Source: Sphingobacteriaceae bacterium (GTDB taxonomy: Bacteria; Bacteroidota; Bacteroidia; Sphingobacteriales; Sphingobacteriaceae). Taken from it: a stretch of DNA of 64,000 nt. Positions 26,625 to 34,764 of this stretch are shown here, piece by piece. How positions within the stretch are numbered: the first letter of the stretch is position 1; each line of letters opens with the position of its first letter. The stretch is taken from NCBI GenBank assembly GCA_903642215.1, contig CAHJWG010000006.1:124001-188000 (forward strand). The letters run 5' to 3'. Both the position numbers and the translations under genes were made by a program. A model generated the notes under the pieces. That model searched no databases. It was not told the DNA's origin and saw only the letters and a list, made by a program, of their open reading frames with translations.

Positions 26625-27494
26625 TTATTCGCCGTCCATCAAATTAACGTTGTGCGTTTTTGAGGAAGTAACGGCAATACCTTTTTTCAGATCGCATAAA
26701 AAAGCAAAACCTTCCAACTCGTCGGCGCGGTCTGTTTCTACAACTTTAATAACGGATTCTTTTCCTGCTGCTACGGATTTTTCCAGATCAACATACGTAA
26801 AACGCCATTTTCTGCCTTCAATTTGATTCTGGATCAGTACCAAAACATTCGTGTTTTTGATCCAGAAAAGATTTTGCACCCAAGGCCCGCAATCAAACTT
26901 TTTGTACAAAACACCTTTAACCGAAGTTTTTGCAGCTCCTTTTAAAACTTCGGGATCGTACAGCCTGACTTCATTTTTTTTGTTACCGTAATCGGCCGTG
27001 GCCACAAAATATTTGCCTTTGTATTTTACATATTCCGGCCGCGTTCCCTGGATGCAGGCATCATCATCAATAGTTTGGATAATGTTGCCGTCAAGCGTTC
27101 CGGTTTTTAACAGTCCGGGCCAGTTTACACAATAAATTACCGCTTTCCATTGTGTTCCTTTTGGGTCTAAACGGATGGAATTTCCGATAAAAACCAAACC
27201 ATCTCCATGATAAGCAATTCCGGTCGGATGATTGATCACGTCCTTTCCGTTCACCGTAAATTTATATTCCTGATGCTGATAAATTAAGCTGTCGTTAACT
27301 AATTTAAACTTACGCATCATGCCCACTTCGCGGTCGCCGTATAAATAAATGTCGCCGTTTTGGTACGAAATTCCCTGGCAGGCACCAAGCGAATCAATCG
27401 TGGTTTCCCGCTTGATTTTCAAATCAAATTTATCCTGCATAAAAGCAGCCGAACAAAAAGCAACAGTTAGTATTACAACGATTATTTTTTTCAT
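26625..27494 (-). CDS. Secreted protein, probable beta-propeller
   Basis: A protein of 289 residues from the ATG at 27494 (MKKIIVVILTVAFCSAAF signal), preferred over an ATG 51 bases upstream that would overlap the neighbouring gene. No named family is recognised with certainty. The repeats of short strands (GISYQNGDIYLYGDREVG, PTGIAYHGDGLVFIGNS, EYVKYKGKYFVATADYGNKK, VLVLIQNQIEGRKW, LEGFAFLCDLKKGIAVTSSK) look like blades of a beta-propeller, with a pattern like that of SMP-30/strictosidine-synthase-type folds. A lone periplasmic protein following the YdcF-like gene, from whose stop it starts only 31 bases away; probably co-transcribed. Confidence 0.6.
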   Translation of the reverse strand: MKKIIVVILTVAFCSAAFMQDKFDLKIKRETTIDSLGACQGISYQNGDIYLYGDREVGMMRKFKLVNDSLIYQHQEYKFTVNGKDVINHPTGIAYHGDGLVFIGNSIRLDPKGTQWKAVIYCVNWPGLLKTGTLDGNIIQTIDDDACIQGTRPEYVKYKGKYFVATADYGNKKNEVRLYDPEVLKGAAKTSVKGVLYKKFDCGPWVQNLFWIKNTNVLVLIQNQIEGRKWRFTYVDLEKSVAAGKESVIKVVETDRADELEGFAFLCDLKKGIAVTSSKTHNVNLMDGE

Positions 27495-27525
27495 GCTGAT
27501 GGTTTTACACGTATAATTTTTCGGT

Positions 27526-28773
27526 TTAAGGATCCAGCGGCTCATCGGCGTTAATTTGCAATGCTTCTTTTACCGGGTAAAATTCTTCATCCGTATCCGA
27601 AAGCCTTTTGCCGATTTTATACGGCACGTAATGCAATTCTTTTTCGCAGCGGGCAGCCATTTTAGTGATATAATAGCTTTGGGATTTGGTGGTAGAAGTT
27701 AGAAAAGGTTGATCCGCAGGGATTTTATATTGATAAATCAGCCGGGCACAATTGCGCATATTGGTTGTGGTATGGCGTGCGTGCGGCTCCATGATAACGG
27801 CGTTTTCCGGGATGTTCAGGGTTTTAATCAAGTATAACTTCATCTCCTCCGCCTCGCAATATTTGGTTTTATATGGATGAACTTTCCCGCCGGAAACCAT
27901 GATAAACGGTGCCATCCCTGCTAAAAAATTACGGGCAGCAATCCGGCAGCGCAGCATTCCTTCGGCACTTAAAGTTTCTTCGGGTTTTTCCGGCCCGGCT
28001 CCCGGAACCAAAATCAGCGTGTATTTATAGTTTTTCCAGTTGATGGTTTTGATGCGGTTTACAGCAGCTTTATTTACCGTTTCGGCCATCGGCTCGTAAT
28101 TGCCGGCCTGGTTACGGTCGTTAATTTCCAGGCAGCGCAAAGCGTAAATCAGCGAAGGGAAAAAGAAAAGTTTACTGTTTTTGCAATCCTCCAAAACCGA
28201 AGCCGAGCAATCATACAACAAATCAAAAGTGCTTTTATCCTTCACATTAAAACTGATGGAATCTATCGCCGGATAATTAGATTTTTTACCCAGCGTGTAA
28301 ATATCAATCACGCGGTTAATGCCTTTTGCATCCTGCTCCCAGGCTTTTTGCAGTAATTCTTCGGGTTTCAAATGCTGATACAAACTGTATTTTCCCGAAG
28401 AAATTAGTTGCCGAACCATCAAACCTAAAGCGTTTTTGAGTTGATATAATTTTAATAATTCTGAACCGACCGCTTCAATCTCCGCATCGGTAAACCTGGC
28501 TTTCTCGGCAAAGCAACTACTGTTTTTACAGGTTAAAAGTGATTGCCGCAAACTATCGGTTTTTGCTGCCGCGATTTTGGAAAGAACCGCATCATTTTCC
28601 AGGATTTTTTTTACCGCAGACTGCTCAAATAAAGTAAGCAGATAGTAATTTTTAGATTGAACAAATTGTTGTTCTGTTGATAACGGCAGCGCATTTACAG
28701 CAAACTGCTGCCCGGATGCAGCAAAACTGATTAATAAAATTATAACAGACAGGATACTTCTTTTAACGGGCAT
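27526..28773 (-). CDS. YdcF/SanA-like DUF218 exported protein
   Basis: A 415-residue protein with a signal peptide (SILSVIILLISFAASGQ). The C-terminal half, about residues 245-400, is a DUF218 Rossmann-like domain: NYKYTLILVPGAGPEKPEET, RCRIAARNFLAGMAPFIMVSGGKVHPYKT, CEAEEMKLYLIKTLNIPENAVIMEPHARHTTTNMRNCARL and FLTSTTKSQSYYI. The N-terminal half is helical and not recognised; it contains CKNSSCFAE and a further Cys pair. DUF218 proteins act in the envelope (cell-wall or vancomycin-resistance phenotypes in enterobacteria), with no settled reaction. An exact dispersed-motif copy lies inside the gene near its 3' end (27561-27572), and a near copy covers codons 3-7 (28754-28766). Confidence 0.82.
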   Translation of the reverse strand: MPVKRSILSVIILLISFAASGQQFAVNALPLSTEQQFVQSKNYYLLTLFEQSAVKKILENDAVLSKIAAAKTDSLRQSLLTCKNSSCFAEKARFTDAEIEAVGSELLKLYQLKNALGLMVRQLISSGKYSLYQHLKPEELLQKAWEQDAKGINRVIDIYTLGKKSNYPAIDSISFNVKDKSTFDLLYDCSASVLEDCKNSKLFFFPSLIYALRCLEINDRNQAGNYEPMAETVNKAAVNRIKTINWKNYKYTLILVPGAGPEKPEETLSAEGMLRCRIAARNFLAGMAPFIMVSGGKVHPYKTKYCEAEEMKLYLIKTLNIPENAVIMEPHARHTTTNMRNCARLIYQYKIPADQPFLTSTTKSQSYYITKMAARCEKELHYVPYKIGKRLSDTDEEFYPVKEALQINADEPLDP

Positions 28774-28956
28774 ATTTAATGCGCCAAATTTATCCGCCGT
28801 AGGTTAAAATAAAGTTAATTCGATATTAATAAAATTGAGTTGTTCAATCCTAAAAACTTTTCGCGGAAAATTCTATCATGCAAAAACCTTGTTCCTGATA
28901 CTTCTTTCACAAACAAAAATCTGTTAAAAAACTTTTAGCACTACACACAAAAAAAC

Positions 28957-29811
28957 ATGGAAAATACAAATAACCCGGTTTGGTTTATCACCGGCTGCTC
29001 AACAGGTTTTGGCCGGGAACTGGCAAAACTGATTTTAAACAGAGGTTGGAACGCGGTAATTACAGCAAGAAATGCAGATCATGTAAAAGATATCGCCGAA
29101 GGATTTGAAAAATCTGCCTTGGTTATTTCGCTGGATGTAACGGATAAAAACCAGGTTTTTGCCGCCGTTGCCAAAGCCGAAGAAACTTTTGGCCAAATCG
29201 ATGTGCTGGTAAATAATGCCGGTTACGGTTATTTCAGCAGTATTGAAGAAGGCGAAGAAGAAAAAATAAGGGCACAATTTGAAACCAACTTTTTTGGATT
29301 GGTTAACGTAACGCAGGCCGTTTTACCGGGTATGCGCGAAAAAAAATCCGGCCATATCATCAATTTTTCTTCTATCGGCGGCTTGCGTTCTTTTACTTCT
29401 ACCGGCTATTATCACGCTACTAAATTTGCGGTGGAAGGTTTGTCAGAATCTTTATCACAGGAAGTTGCGCCGTTAGGAATCAAGGTTTTACTGGTAGAAC
29501 CAGGCCCGTTCCGTACAGACTGGGCCGGCCGTTCTACCTCCAAAACACCTGTTAAAATTACAGATTACGAGGCGACCGTTGGTGCAAGAATGACGGCCAG
29601 CCAGAATGCAAGCGGTAAACAAATCGGCGATCCGGTGAGAGGCGGCGAAGCGATTATCAAAGCGGTAGAATCTAACACGCCGCAATTGCGTTTGCTGCTG
29701 GGCGAACCGGCATTTAAAATGGCTTTAGAAAAAGTTGATCAGCTGAAGTCGAATTTTGAAGCCTGGAAAGATTTAACATTAAGTGCAGATTTCCCGGAAT
29801 CTGAAAGATAA
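28957..29811 (+). CDS. SDR family oxidoreductase
   Basis: A 284-residue classical short-chain dehydrogenase/reductase. Visible are the cofactor loop TGCSTGFGRELA (residues 13-24), NARNADHV with an Arg after beta-2 that suggests NADP(H), LDVTDKN, the NNAGYGYFSS motif, the catalytic Ser in NFSSIGG, and YHATK with the Tyr and Lys of the active site. VEPGPFRTDWAG follows. The Bacteroidota subgroup (with a C-terminal extension to SEW/DFPESE) reduces unknown carbonyls. It is a single-gene unit with its own terminator. It is clearly related to the SDR at 60211. Confidence 0.92.
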   Translation: MENTNNPVWFITGCSTGFGRELAKLILNRGWNAVITARNADHVKDIAEGFEKSALVISLDVTDKNQVFAAVAKAEETFGQIDVLVNNAGYGYFSSIEEGEEEKIRAQFETNFFGLVNVTQAVLPGMREKKSGHIINFSSIGGLRSFTSTGYYHATKFAVEGLSESLSQEVAPLGIKVLLVEPGPFRTDWAGRSTSKTPVKITDYEATVGARMTASQNASGKQIGDPVRGGEAIIKAVESNTPQLRLLLGEPAFKMALEKVDQLKSNFEAWKDLTLSADFPESER

Positions 29812-29830
29812 TTACAAACGATCCAAAACC

Positions 29831-29866
29831 AAAAAACCTGAAGTTGAAAAAGCTTCAGGTTTTTTT
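29831..29866 (+). terminator. Intrinsic terminator of the SDR gene
   Basis: Stem AACCTGAAG (29835-29843) with CTTCAGGTT (29853-29861), a 9-base loop, then a T-run; A-tract before it, so it can work both ways. 19 bases behind the SDR stop. Confidence 0.85.
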
Positions 29867-29871
29867 GTGCA

Positions 29872-29883
29872 TAAAAGAAGCAT
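29872..29883. repeat. Dispersed motif, exact copy behind a terminator
   Basis: TAAAAGAAGCAT, preceded by TTTTTTGTGCA, where the T-run of the terminator serves as the motif's A/T tract. Confidence 0.75.
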
Positions 29884-29945
29884 GTAAATCTTTCCGTTAA
29901 AATGGTAAAGCCGCTATTTTCAACCTAAAAATAAAGTTTCATTGT

Positions 29946-30746
29946 TTAAGGAATGGTGAAACGACTTTGCTGTGCGGTGTGTGCGCTAAAGTATCCTAAC
30001 GCGCCGTTGCTGATGTTGGACGAAGGATTTGCAGGCGTGGTGGAAGCACCGCCCCGATTTTGGTTCTGATCCAAACCGTTCCAGTAATTATAAATATTTT
30101 TATCGATACATTGCATTTCTACCGCAACCCTGTCCCCGGAAACCAGTCCTTCATCACCGTCGCGCAACTGGCGTTCTATTATACGGCCATCGTTTAAATC
30201 ATCATTATAAGCAAACTTATTGTTGGATGGTACGCCGTTTACCGATAAAATAAAGTAGTAGTAATTAGCAATACCGGCCGGATCGTGATAGTAAACTTCC
30301 GGGTAAAGGTAATCCTTATTAAAAACGGTAAGCACATTTAAACCGAGCGAATCCAGCAAAACCGGGCTGGGCATGGTAGAAGTTGCCGTGTAAGTTTTGC
30401 CGCCTGTAACTACATTTAGCTGATAAGTTTTGCCCGGCTGCCCTCTAAAATTAGTTAAATAAGTACCGGCCGTTTGCTCGGTTAAGTTATAAGTTTTACC
30501 ATCGCTGCTGGTAATCGTAACTATCGCGCCGGATACCGCCGGAAAGCTGTTGGTAGCCGTAATGGCAACTGATTTTGAAATTTTAACAATCTGGCTGGTG
30601 CCCTGGTTGGTTACATTTCCTTCTATCACCGGCAACGCATCAGCATTTTTAAAATCGATATTAATCACTTTTTTGCATGATAAAAGAAGCATCGCAAAAG
30701 CCAGCAGGCTGTATAAAATTCGGTTTTGGCAGGGATTGTTTTTCAT
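29946..30746 (-). CDS. DUF4249 lipoprotein
   Basis: A 266-residue lipoprotein: signal ending in MLLLSC with Cys24, then KKVINIDFKNADALPVIEGN, the family opening. The rest shows the beta-rich DUF4249 pattern: ISKSVAITATNSFPAVSGAIVTI, YLTNFRGQPGKTYQLNV, YTATSTMPSPVLLDSL and YYYFILSVNG, with a long tail ending QQSRFTIP. DUF4249 proteins are encoded directly behind TonB receptors in Bacteroidota, and are thought to be their surface partner, as SusD is for SusC. Here it starts 3 bases behind a receptor's stop. The lipidation codons are formed by an exact copy of the dispersed motif (30681-30692: ATG CTT CTT TTA). Confidence 0.9.
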   Translation of the reverse strand: MKNNPCQNRILYSLLAFAMLLLSCKKVINIDFKNADALPVIEGNVTNQGTSQIVKISKSVAITATNSFPAVSGAIVTITSSDGKTYNLTEQTAGTYLTNFRGQPGKTYQLNVVTGGKTYTATSTMPSPVLLDSLGLNVLTVFNKDYLYPEVYYHDPAGIANYYYFILSVNGVPSNNKFAYNDDLNDGRIIERQLRDGDEGLVSGDRVAVEMQCIDKNIYNYWNGLDQNQNRGGASTTPANPSSNISNGALGYFSAHTAQQSRFTIP

Positions 30747-30748
30747 AA

Positions 30749-33118
30749 TTAAAACTTGAAATTCCAGGTTACGGATGGAATAATACCGAAAAGTGCCGTT
30801 TGTTCTGCTTCCGTGCGGCTGGCATCGGCCGGATTATCTTTAAACTCAATTACGTAAGCATTGTGATGATCGTAAGCATTATACAAGCCGAAAGTCCAGC
30901 TGGAATGAAACTTCGGATGCGGTTTCCCTTCCAGCGTAGCACCTACATCCAATCGGTGATAAGCCGGCATGCGGTAACCGTTCCGCTCGGAATAATAGAA
31001 AACCGTTTGTCCGCTCACATTATATTTCCCGCTGGGGAAAGTTATGGCGTTGCCGGTGCTGTAAACAAAAGTGCCGGAAAGCGTCCAGCGTTTGCTGATT
31101 TTATAAATCCCGACTGCAGAAATATCGTGCGTACGATCCTGCTTCGCCGGATAATAATTTCCGTTGTTGATGCCGTCGAACTTTCTTTCGGTGCGGGATA
31201 AAGTGTAACCGAGCCAGCCGGTAAAAATGCCGGTTTTCTTTTTCAGGAAAAACTCTGCGCCGTAAGCTCTTCCGGTTCCGAAAAGCAGCTGCGATTCTAC
31301 ATTTTCGTTTGCCCTAAGCTGCGCTGCATTTTTATAATCGATCTGGTTCTGCATGCTTTTGTAGTAAATTTCGGTCGAAAACTCATACACGTTATCCTTT
31401 AAATTACGATAATAACCTAACGCTTCCTGGTCGGCAATTTCCGTTTTAACATTGTTGCTGCTCATAATCCATAAATCGGTTGGTAAAGTTGAGGTTGAAT
31501 TAGACAGCAAATGCAAATTTTGCGTATTGCGCGAGTAGCTTGCTTTTACAGAACTTACCGCATCAAGCCGGTAACTAGCGGCAAAGCGCGGCTCCGGATT
31601 TATATATGTTTTCACCAGTTTTCCGCTGCCAAAAACAGCACTGGTCACTACATTTCCTTCCGCATTGTACGTGCTAAACGTGCCCGGCCCAAGCAGCGAA
31701 AACGCATTTACCCTAATGCCGTAAATAATATTTAAGCGATCAGCGGCGTGCCATTCATCCGAAACATAAGCAGAAACATCTGCGCCGTAACGCTCCTCGA
31801 TGTTTTTTGAATTGATGCTGGAAGTTTCCGACGAAGTAATATTTCCGGGCGCAATCGTGTGATGAACAGCATCTAAACCAAGACGGATCTGGTGGTTATC
31901 ATTCAGATAATACTGGAAATCTTCTTTAAACTCCATATCCCGAATGTGGGAAGTTACTTTAAAATCCTGGTTGTTATTATTGTTGGTGATTTCGTAATTG
32001 TAATTGCTGTAAATTAAAGTAGTGTTGCTAAAAAGCTTGTTGCTAAAAAGATGGTTTAAACGAAGCGTTGCCGTTTGATTACTCCAGTTTAAATTGAAAG
32101 TATTACCCAAACCTAAAGCATCTTTGCCCAGATAAGCAGAAAGATAAACGGTATTTTTATCATCCAAACGGTAATTGGCTTTGGCATTTAAATCATAAAA
32201 ATAAAGCGAACTCTGTTTGAGCGTGCTATCGCTGGAAAGCCCTAAAAAAATATCTGCATACGTTCTGCGTCCGCTGATCATAAAAGAACCGCGGTCTTTT
32301 ACAATCGGCCCTTCCACTTTTAGGCGCGAAGCAATCAACCCGATTCCGCCTTCTGCCGTGTATTCTTTCTGGTTGCCGTCGTTCATTTTAATATCCACCA
32401 CAGAAGCCAAACGGCCGCCGTACTGCGCCGGCATGTTGCCTTTGTACAGGTTTACATCTTTGATCGCATCAGAATTAAAGGTGGAAAAAAAGCCGAGCAA
32501 ATGCGAAGCGTTGTAAACGGTTGCTTCATCTAAAAGGATTAAATTTTGATCGGAAGTACCGCCGCGAACATAAAATCCGCTGTTGCCTTCGCCGGCAGAT
32601 TTAATGCCGGGAAGCAGCTGAATGGTTTTCAACACGTCTTTTTCGCCCAGCAAAACCGGTACGTTTTTAATTTCATCCATGCTAACGGCCTGTAAACCCA
32701 TTTGCGGACTGCTCAATGCTTCGTCTTTTTTACCGCGGCCGTTAACGGTAACTTCATTTAAATTTGCGCCGGATGTTAGTTGCAGGTTCAACTTTAAATT
32801 CCGGTTCAAATCCACCGTTTGCAAAATGCTCTGGTAACCGGTATAACTGATGCGCAAATGATAAACGCCTTTGCCGGCCGAAAGCGAATAAAAACCATAG
32901 CTGTTGCTGGTTACGCCGCTGGTTGCAATTTCCTGCAGTTTGATGGTGGCACCGATTAAGGTTTCGCCGGTTTGTGCATCTTTTACCGTACCATTTATCG
33001 TAAAATTGTTCTGTGCCGAAATCATCCCGCCATCAAGCAAAAGCAAAACGAAAAAAAAGTTTTTAAGATTTTGCCGGACAAAAAAGTATCGTAAAAACAG
33101 CAGGTAAAATTTATTCAT
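30749..33118 (-). CDS. TonB-dependent receptor paired with DUF4249
   Basis: A protein of 789 residues from the ATG at 33118 (MNKFYLLFLRYFF); an ATG 36 bases upstream is unlikely. It has a signal peptide to about MISAQ, a carboxypeptidase-regulatory-like domain (INGTVKDAQTGETLIGATIK to LRISYTGYQSILQTV), and a plug with VPVLLGEKDVLKTIQLLPGI, GNSGFYVRGGTSDQNLILLD and YGGRLASVVDIKMN. Then comes a barrel ending PSVTWNFKF. This receptor type, with LGEKDV and a DUF4249 partner, occurs widely in Bacteroidota with unknown ligands, perhaps peptides or other small molecules. Co-transcribed with the DUF4249 gene (2 bases between). Confidence 0.92.
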   Translation of the reverse strand: MNKFYLLFLRYFFVRQNLKNFFFVLLLLDGGMISAQNNFTINGTVKDAQTGETLIGATIKLQEIATSGVTSNSYGFYSLSAGKGVYHLRISYTGYQSILQTVDLNRNLKLNLQLTSGANLNEVTVNGRGKKDEALSSPQMGLQAVSMDEIKNVPVLLGEKDVLKTIQLLPGIKSAGEGNSGFYVRGGTSDQNLILLDEATVYNASHLLGFFSTFNSDAIKDVNLYKGNMPAQYGGRLASVVDIKMNDGNQKEYTAEGGIGLIASRLKVEGPIVKDRGSFMISGRRTYADIFLGLSSDSTLKQSSLYFYDLNAKANYRLDDKNTVYLSAYLGKDALGLGNTFNLNWSNQTATLRLNHLFSNKLFSNTTLIYSNYNYEITNNNNNQDFKVTSHIRDMEFKEDFQYYLNDNHQIRLGLDAVHHTIAPGNITSSETSSINSKNIEERYGADVSAYVSDEWHAADRLNIIYGIRVNAFSLLGPGTFSTYNAEGNVVTSAVFGSGKLVKTYINPEPRFAASYRLDAVSSVKASYSRNTQNLHLLSNSTSTLPTDLWIMSSNNVKTEIADQEALGYYRNLKDNVYEFSTEIYYKSMQNQIDYKNAAQLRANENVESQLLFGTGRAYGAEFFLKKKTGIFTGWLGYTLSRTERKFDGINNGNYYPAKQDRTHDISAVGIYKISKRWTLSGTFVYSTGNAITFPSGKYNVSGQTVFYYSERNGYRMPAYHRLDVGATLEGKPHPKFHSSWTFGLYNAYDHHNAYVIEFKDNPADASRTEAEQTALFGIIPSVTWNFKF

Positions 33119-33449
33119 CCTATCAATAACGAACAAAGGCGGATTTGTTGCCACGGTTAGGAAAAGAAATGGTTTCCAGCTTTTTACATATTTCTCTCTG
33201 AGCAGGTTATTTGGTTAATTTAAAATATTTACGATAGTTCAACTTACTTTTATCGACACAATCCGCTTAATCACCGATAAATTTTTCTGATTTTTATATC
33301 ATTACGGTTACCTTTAAGTGATATTATCAATATATTTATTAAAAATTATATACTTCTTTTAGCAGGTAAAAAACCTTTCGTAAAGCAAATTCTTTATAGC
33401 AGTATAAAATCCAAAAACCAGAACTGTAAATTTATATTATAGAACAAAC
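33119..33449. other. Divergent intergenic region
   Basis: A 331-base AT-rich gap between the TonB receptor and the pepsin-like gene. A near motif copy (ATACTTCTTTTA at 33350-33361, then GCAGG, TAAAAAA) lies 88 bases before the latter's start. A more degenerate one follows around 33391 (ATTCTTTATAGC). Promoters for both genes must be here, but I could not place them. Confidence 0.5.
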
Positions 33450-34571
33450 ATGAACCATAAATACACTTCCAAAAACCTCCGCTTATTATTAACTGCTTTT
33501 TTATTAATCGCTCTGGCGGCTTGTAAAAAAGAAAAATCTACCACGCCGGCAGTTGCAACGCCAACCAAACTCGGTTTATACGAATTTGGTTCTGATGCGA
33601 CGTACAGGTTCCGGCAATTACAGATCAACGTTTCTAAAATCGGCACACAAACGGTATCCTACGGCTTAGTATTCGATACCGGTTCCGGCGGGATGGTTAT
33701 TGATGCAACCGGCGTTTTACCCTCCGCCATGATCACCACTTCCGGCTTTAATTTTACCGGCGATTCTACCGTTGTTAACGGCATTACGGTAACCAAACAA
33801 ACTTCTACCATTGTTTACGGTGCCGATGCCAATACCAGTACCGTTTATGGTAATTTGGCTTATGCGCCGGTAACAATCGGCGATGTAAACGGAAATATTA
33901 CCGTTAAACGCCTGCCGTTTTTTATCTATTATAAAGTGGTAGCGACAGACGGAACCAAGTACAGCGCACACGATTTTGATGTGATGGGCGTGTTAGACCA
34001 GTACGATGTTACCTTCGCGAACAACGTAAGCATTACCAGTCCGTTTACTTATTTTGATCCCGGCACCGGCCTTACCAAAGGTTTTAAAATGGCTGCTTTA
34101 GGAACTTCAAATTTCTCTAACAACGGTTACGCCACCTTTGTACCCAACGTAGTTACTTTAGGTTTAACTGCTGATGATCTTTCTGCTTCATCCGGTTTTG
34201 TAACCAACCAGCTTACGCTTTATCAGGGTTATGGTTATCCGCCGATCATCCCGGCAACGATAACTTACGGTACTAAATCTACTTCGGGATCTGTAGTTTT
34301 TGATTCCGGCACCGATCCTTTCAATTTTATCCAGGACAGAACAGCACCTACCACTGTTGCGCTTTTACCTGTAAACACGGCCGTATCCGTTGCTACAGGT
34401 GCCGGGTTTAAATATTCTTACACCATCACTTCATCAGAAAGCCCCACCTATTTAGAAAACCCTTCCGTTTCCGGTACAACTGTTTCTATTTTTGGGATGC
34501 AGGCTTTTTTAAACAATCAATATCTGCTGGATTATACCAACCATAAATTAGGTTTAAAGAGCAGCAATTAG
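33450..34571 (+). CDS. Pepsin-like aspartic protease lipoprotein
   Basis: A 373-residue lipoprotein: the signal ends in ALAAC (Cys25), followed by KKEKSTTPA. The body has both active-site motifs of a two-lobed, pepsin-type (A1-like) aspartic protease: VFDTGSGGMVID (Asp76-Thr77-Gly78-Ser79) and VVFDSGTDPFNF (Asp285-Ser286-Gly287-Thr288), 209 residues apart. DVMGVLDQY sits where pepsins have their hydrophobic-hydrophobic-Gly strand, and LDYTNHKLGLKSSN matches the usual last strand. Such enzymes are common in eukaryotes but uncommon in bacteria. It should face the periplasm or the outside. Members may also lack activity and act as binders; the motifs here are intact. Followed by its own terminator. 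Confidence 0.72.
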   Translation: MNHKYTSKNLRLLLTAFLLIALAACKKEKSTTPAVATPTKLGLYEFGSDATYRFRQLQINVSKIGTQTVSYGLVFDTGSGGMVIDATGVLPSAMITTSGFNFTGDSTVVNGITVTKQTSTIVYGADANTSTVYGNLAYAPVTIGDVNGNITVKRLPFFIYYKVVATDGTKYSAHDFDVMGVLDQYDVTFANNVSITSPFTYFDPGTGLTKGFKMAALGTSNFSNNGYATFVPNVVTLGLTADDLSASSGFVTNQLTLYQGYGYPPIIPATITYGTKSTSGSVVFDSGTDPFNFIQDRTAPTTVALLPVNTAVSVATGAGFKYSYTITSSESPTYLENPSVSGTTVSIFGMQAFLNNQYLLDYTNHKLGLKSSN

Positions 34572-34605
34572 TTTTGCCGTAAACTGATTATTAAAATATA
34601 TAATT

Positions 34606-34636
34606 ACCGGTTGCTTCTTTAGCTTCCGGTTTTTTT
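34606..34636 (+). terminator. Intrinsic terminator with motif-like loop
   Basis: ACCGG (34606-34610) and CCGGT (34626-34630), with an inner GC/GC pair, close a stem over TTCTTTA, followed by a T-run. The loop GCTTCTTTAGC looks like a shortened dispersed motif. Confidence 0.65.
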
Positions 34637-34764
34637 ATGGCAGGAGATTTGTACTTGCGAAAAATGTTTTTAATTTTCATGAGCATATCAAAAGCAACCG
34701 CAGCCTTTACTTATTTTAAAATGATTGAGGCAAGCCTGATACAAAAAAAAGGGTTCGGCATATA

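Noticed and set aside
28785..28792. Possible -7 promoter element (TAAATTTG) before the YdcF-like gene
   Set aside because: It lies 12 bases from the start codon and no TTG is found at the expected upstream distance.
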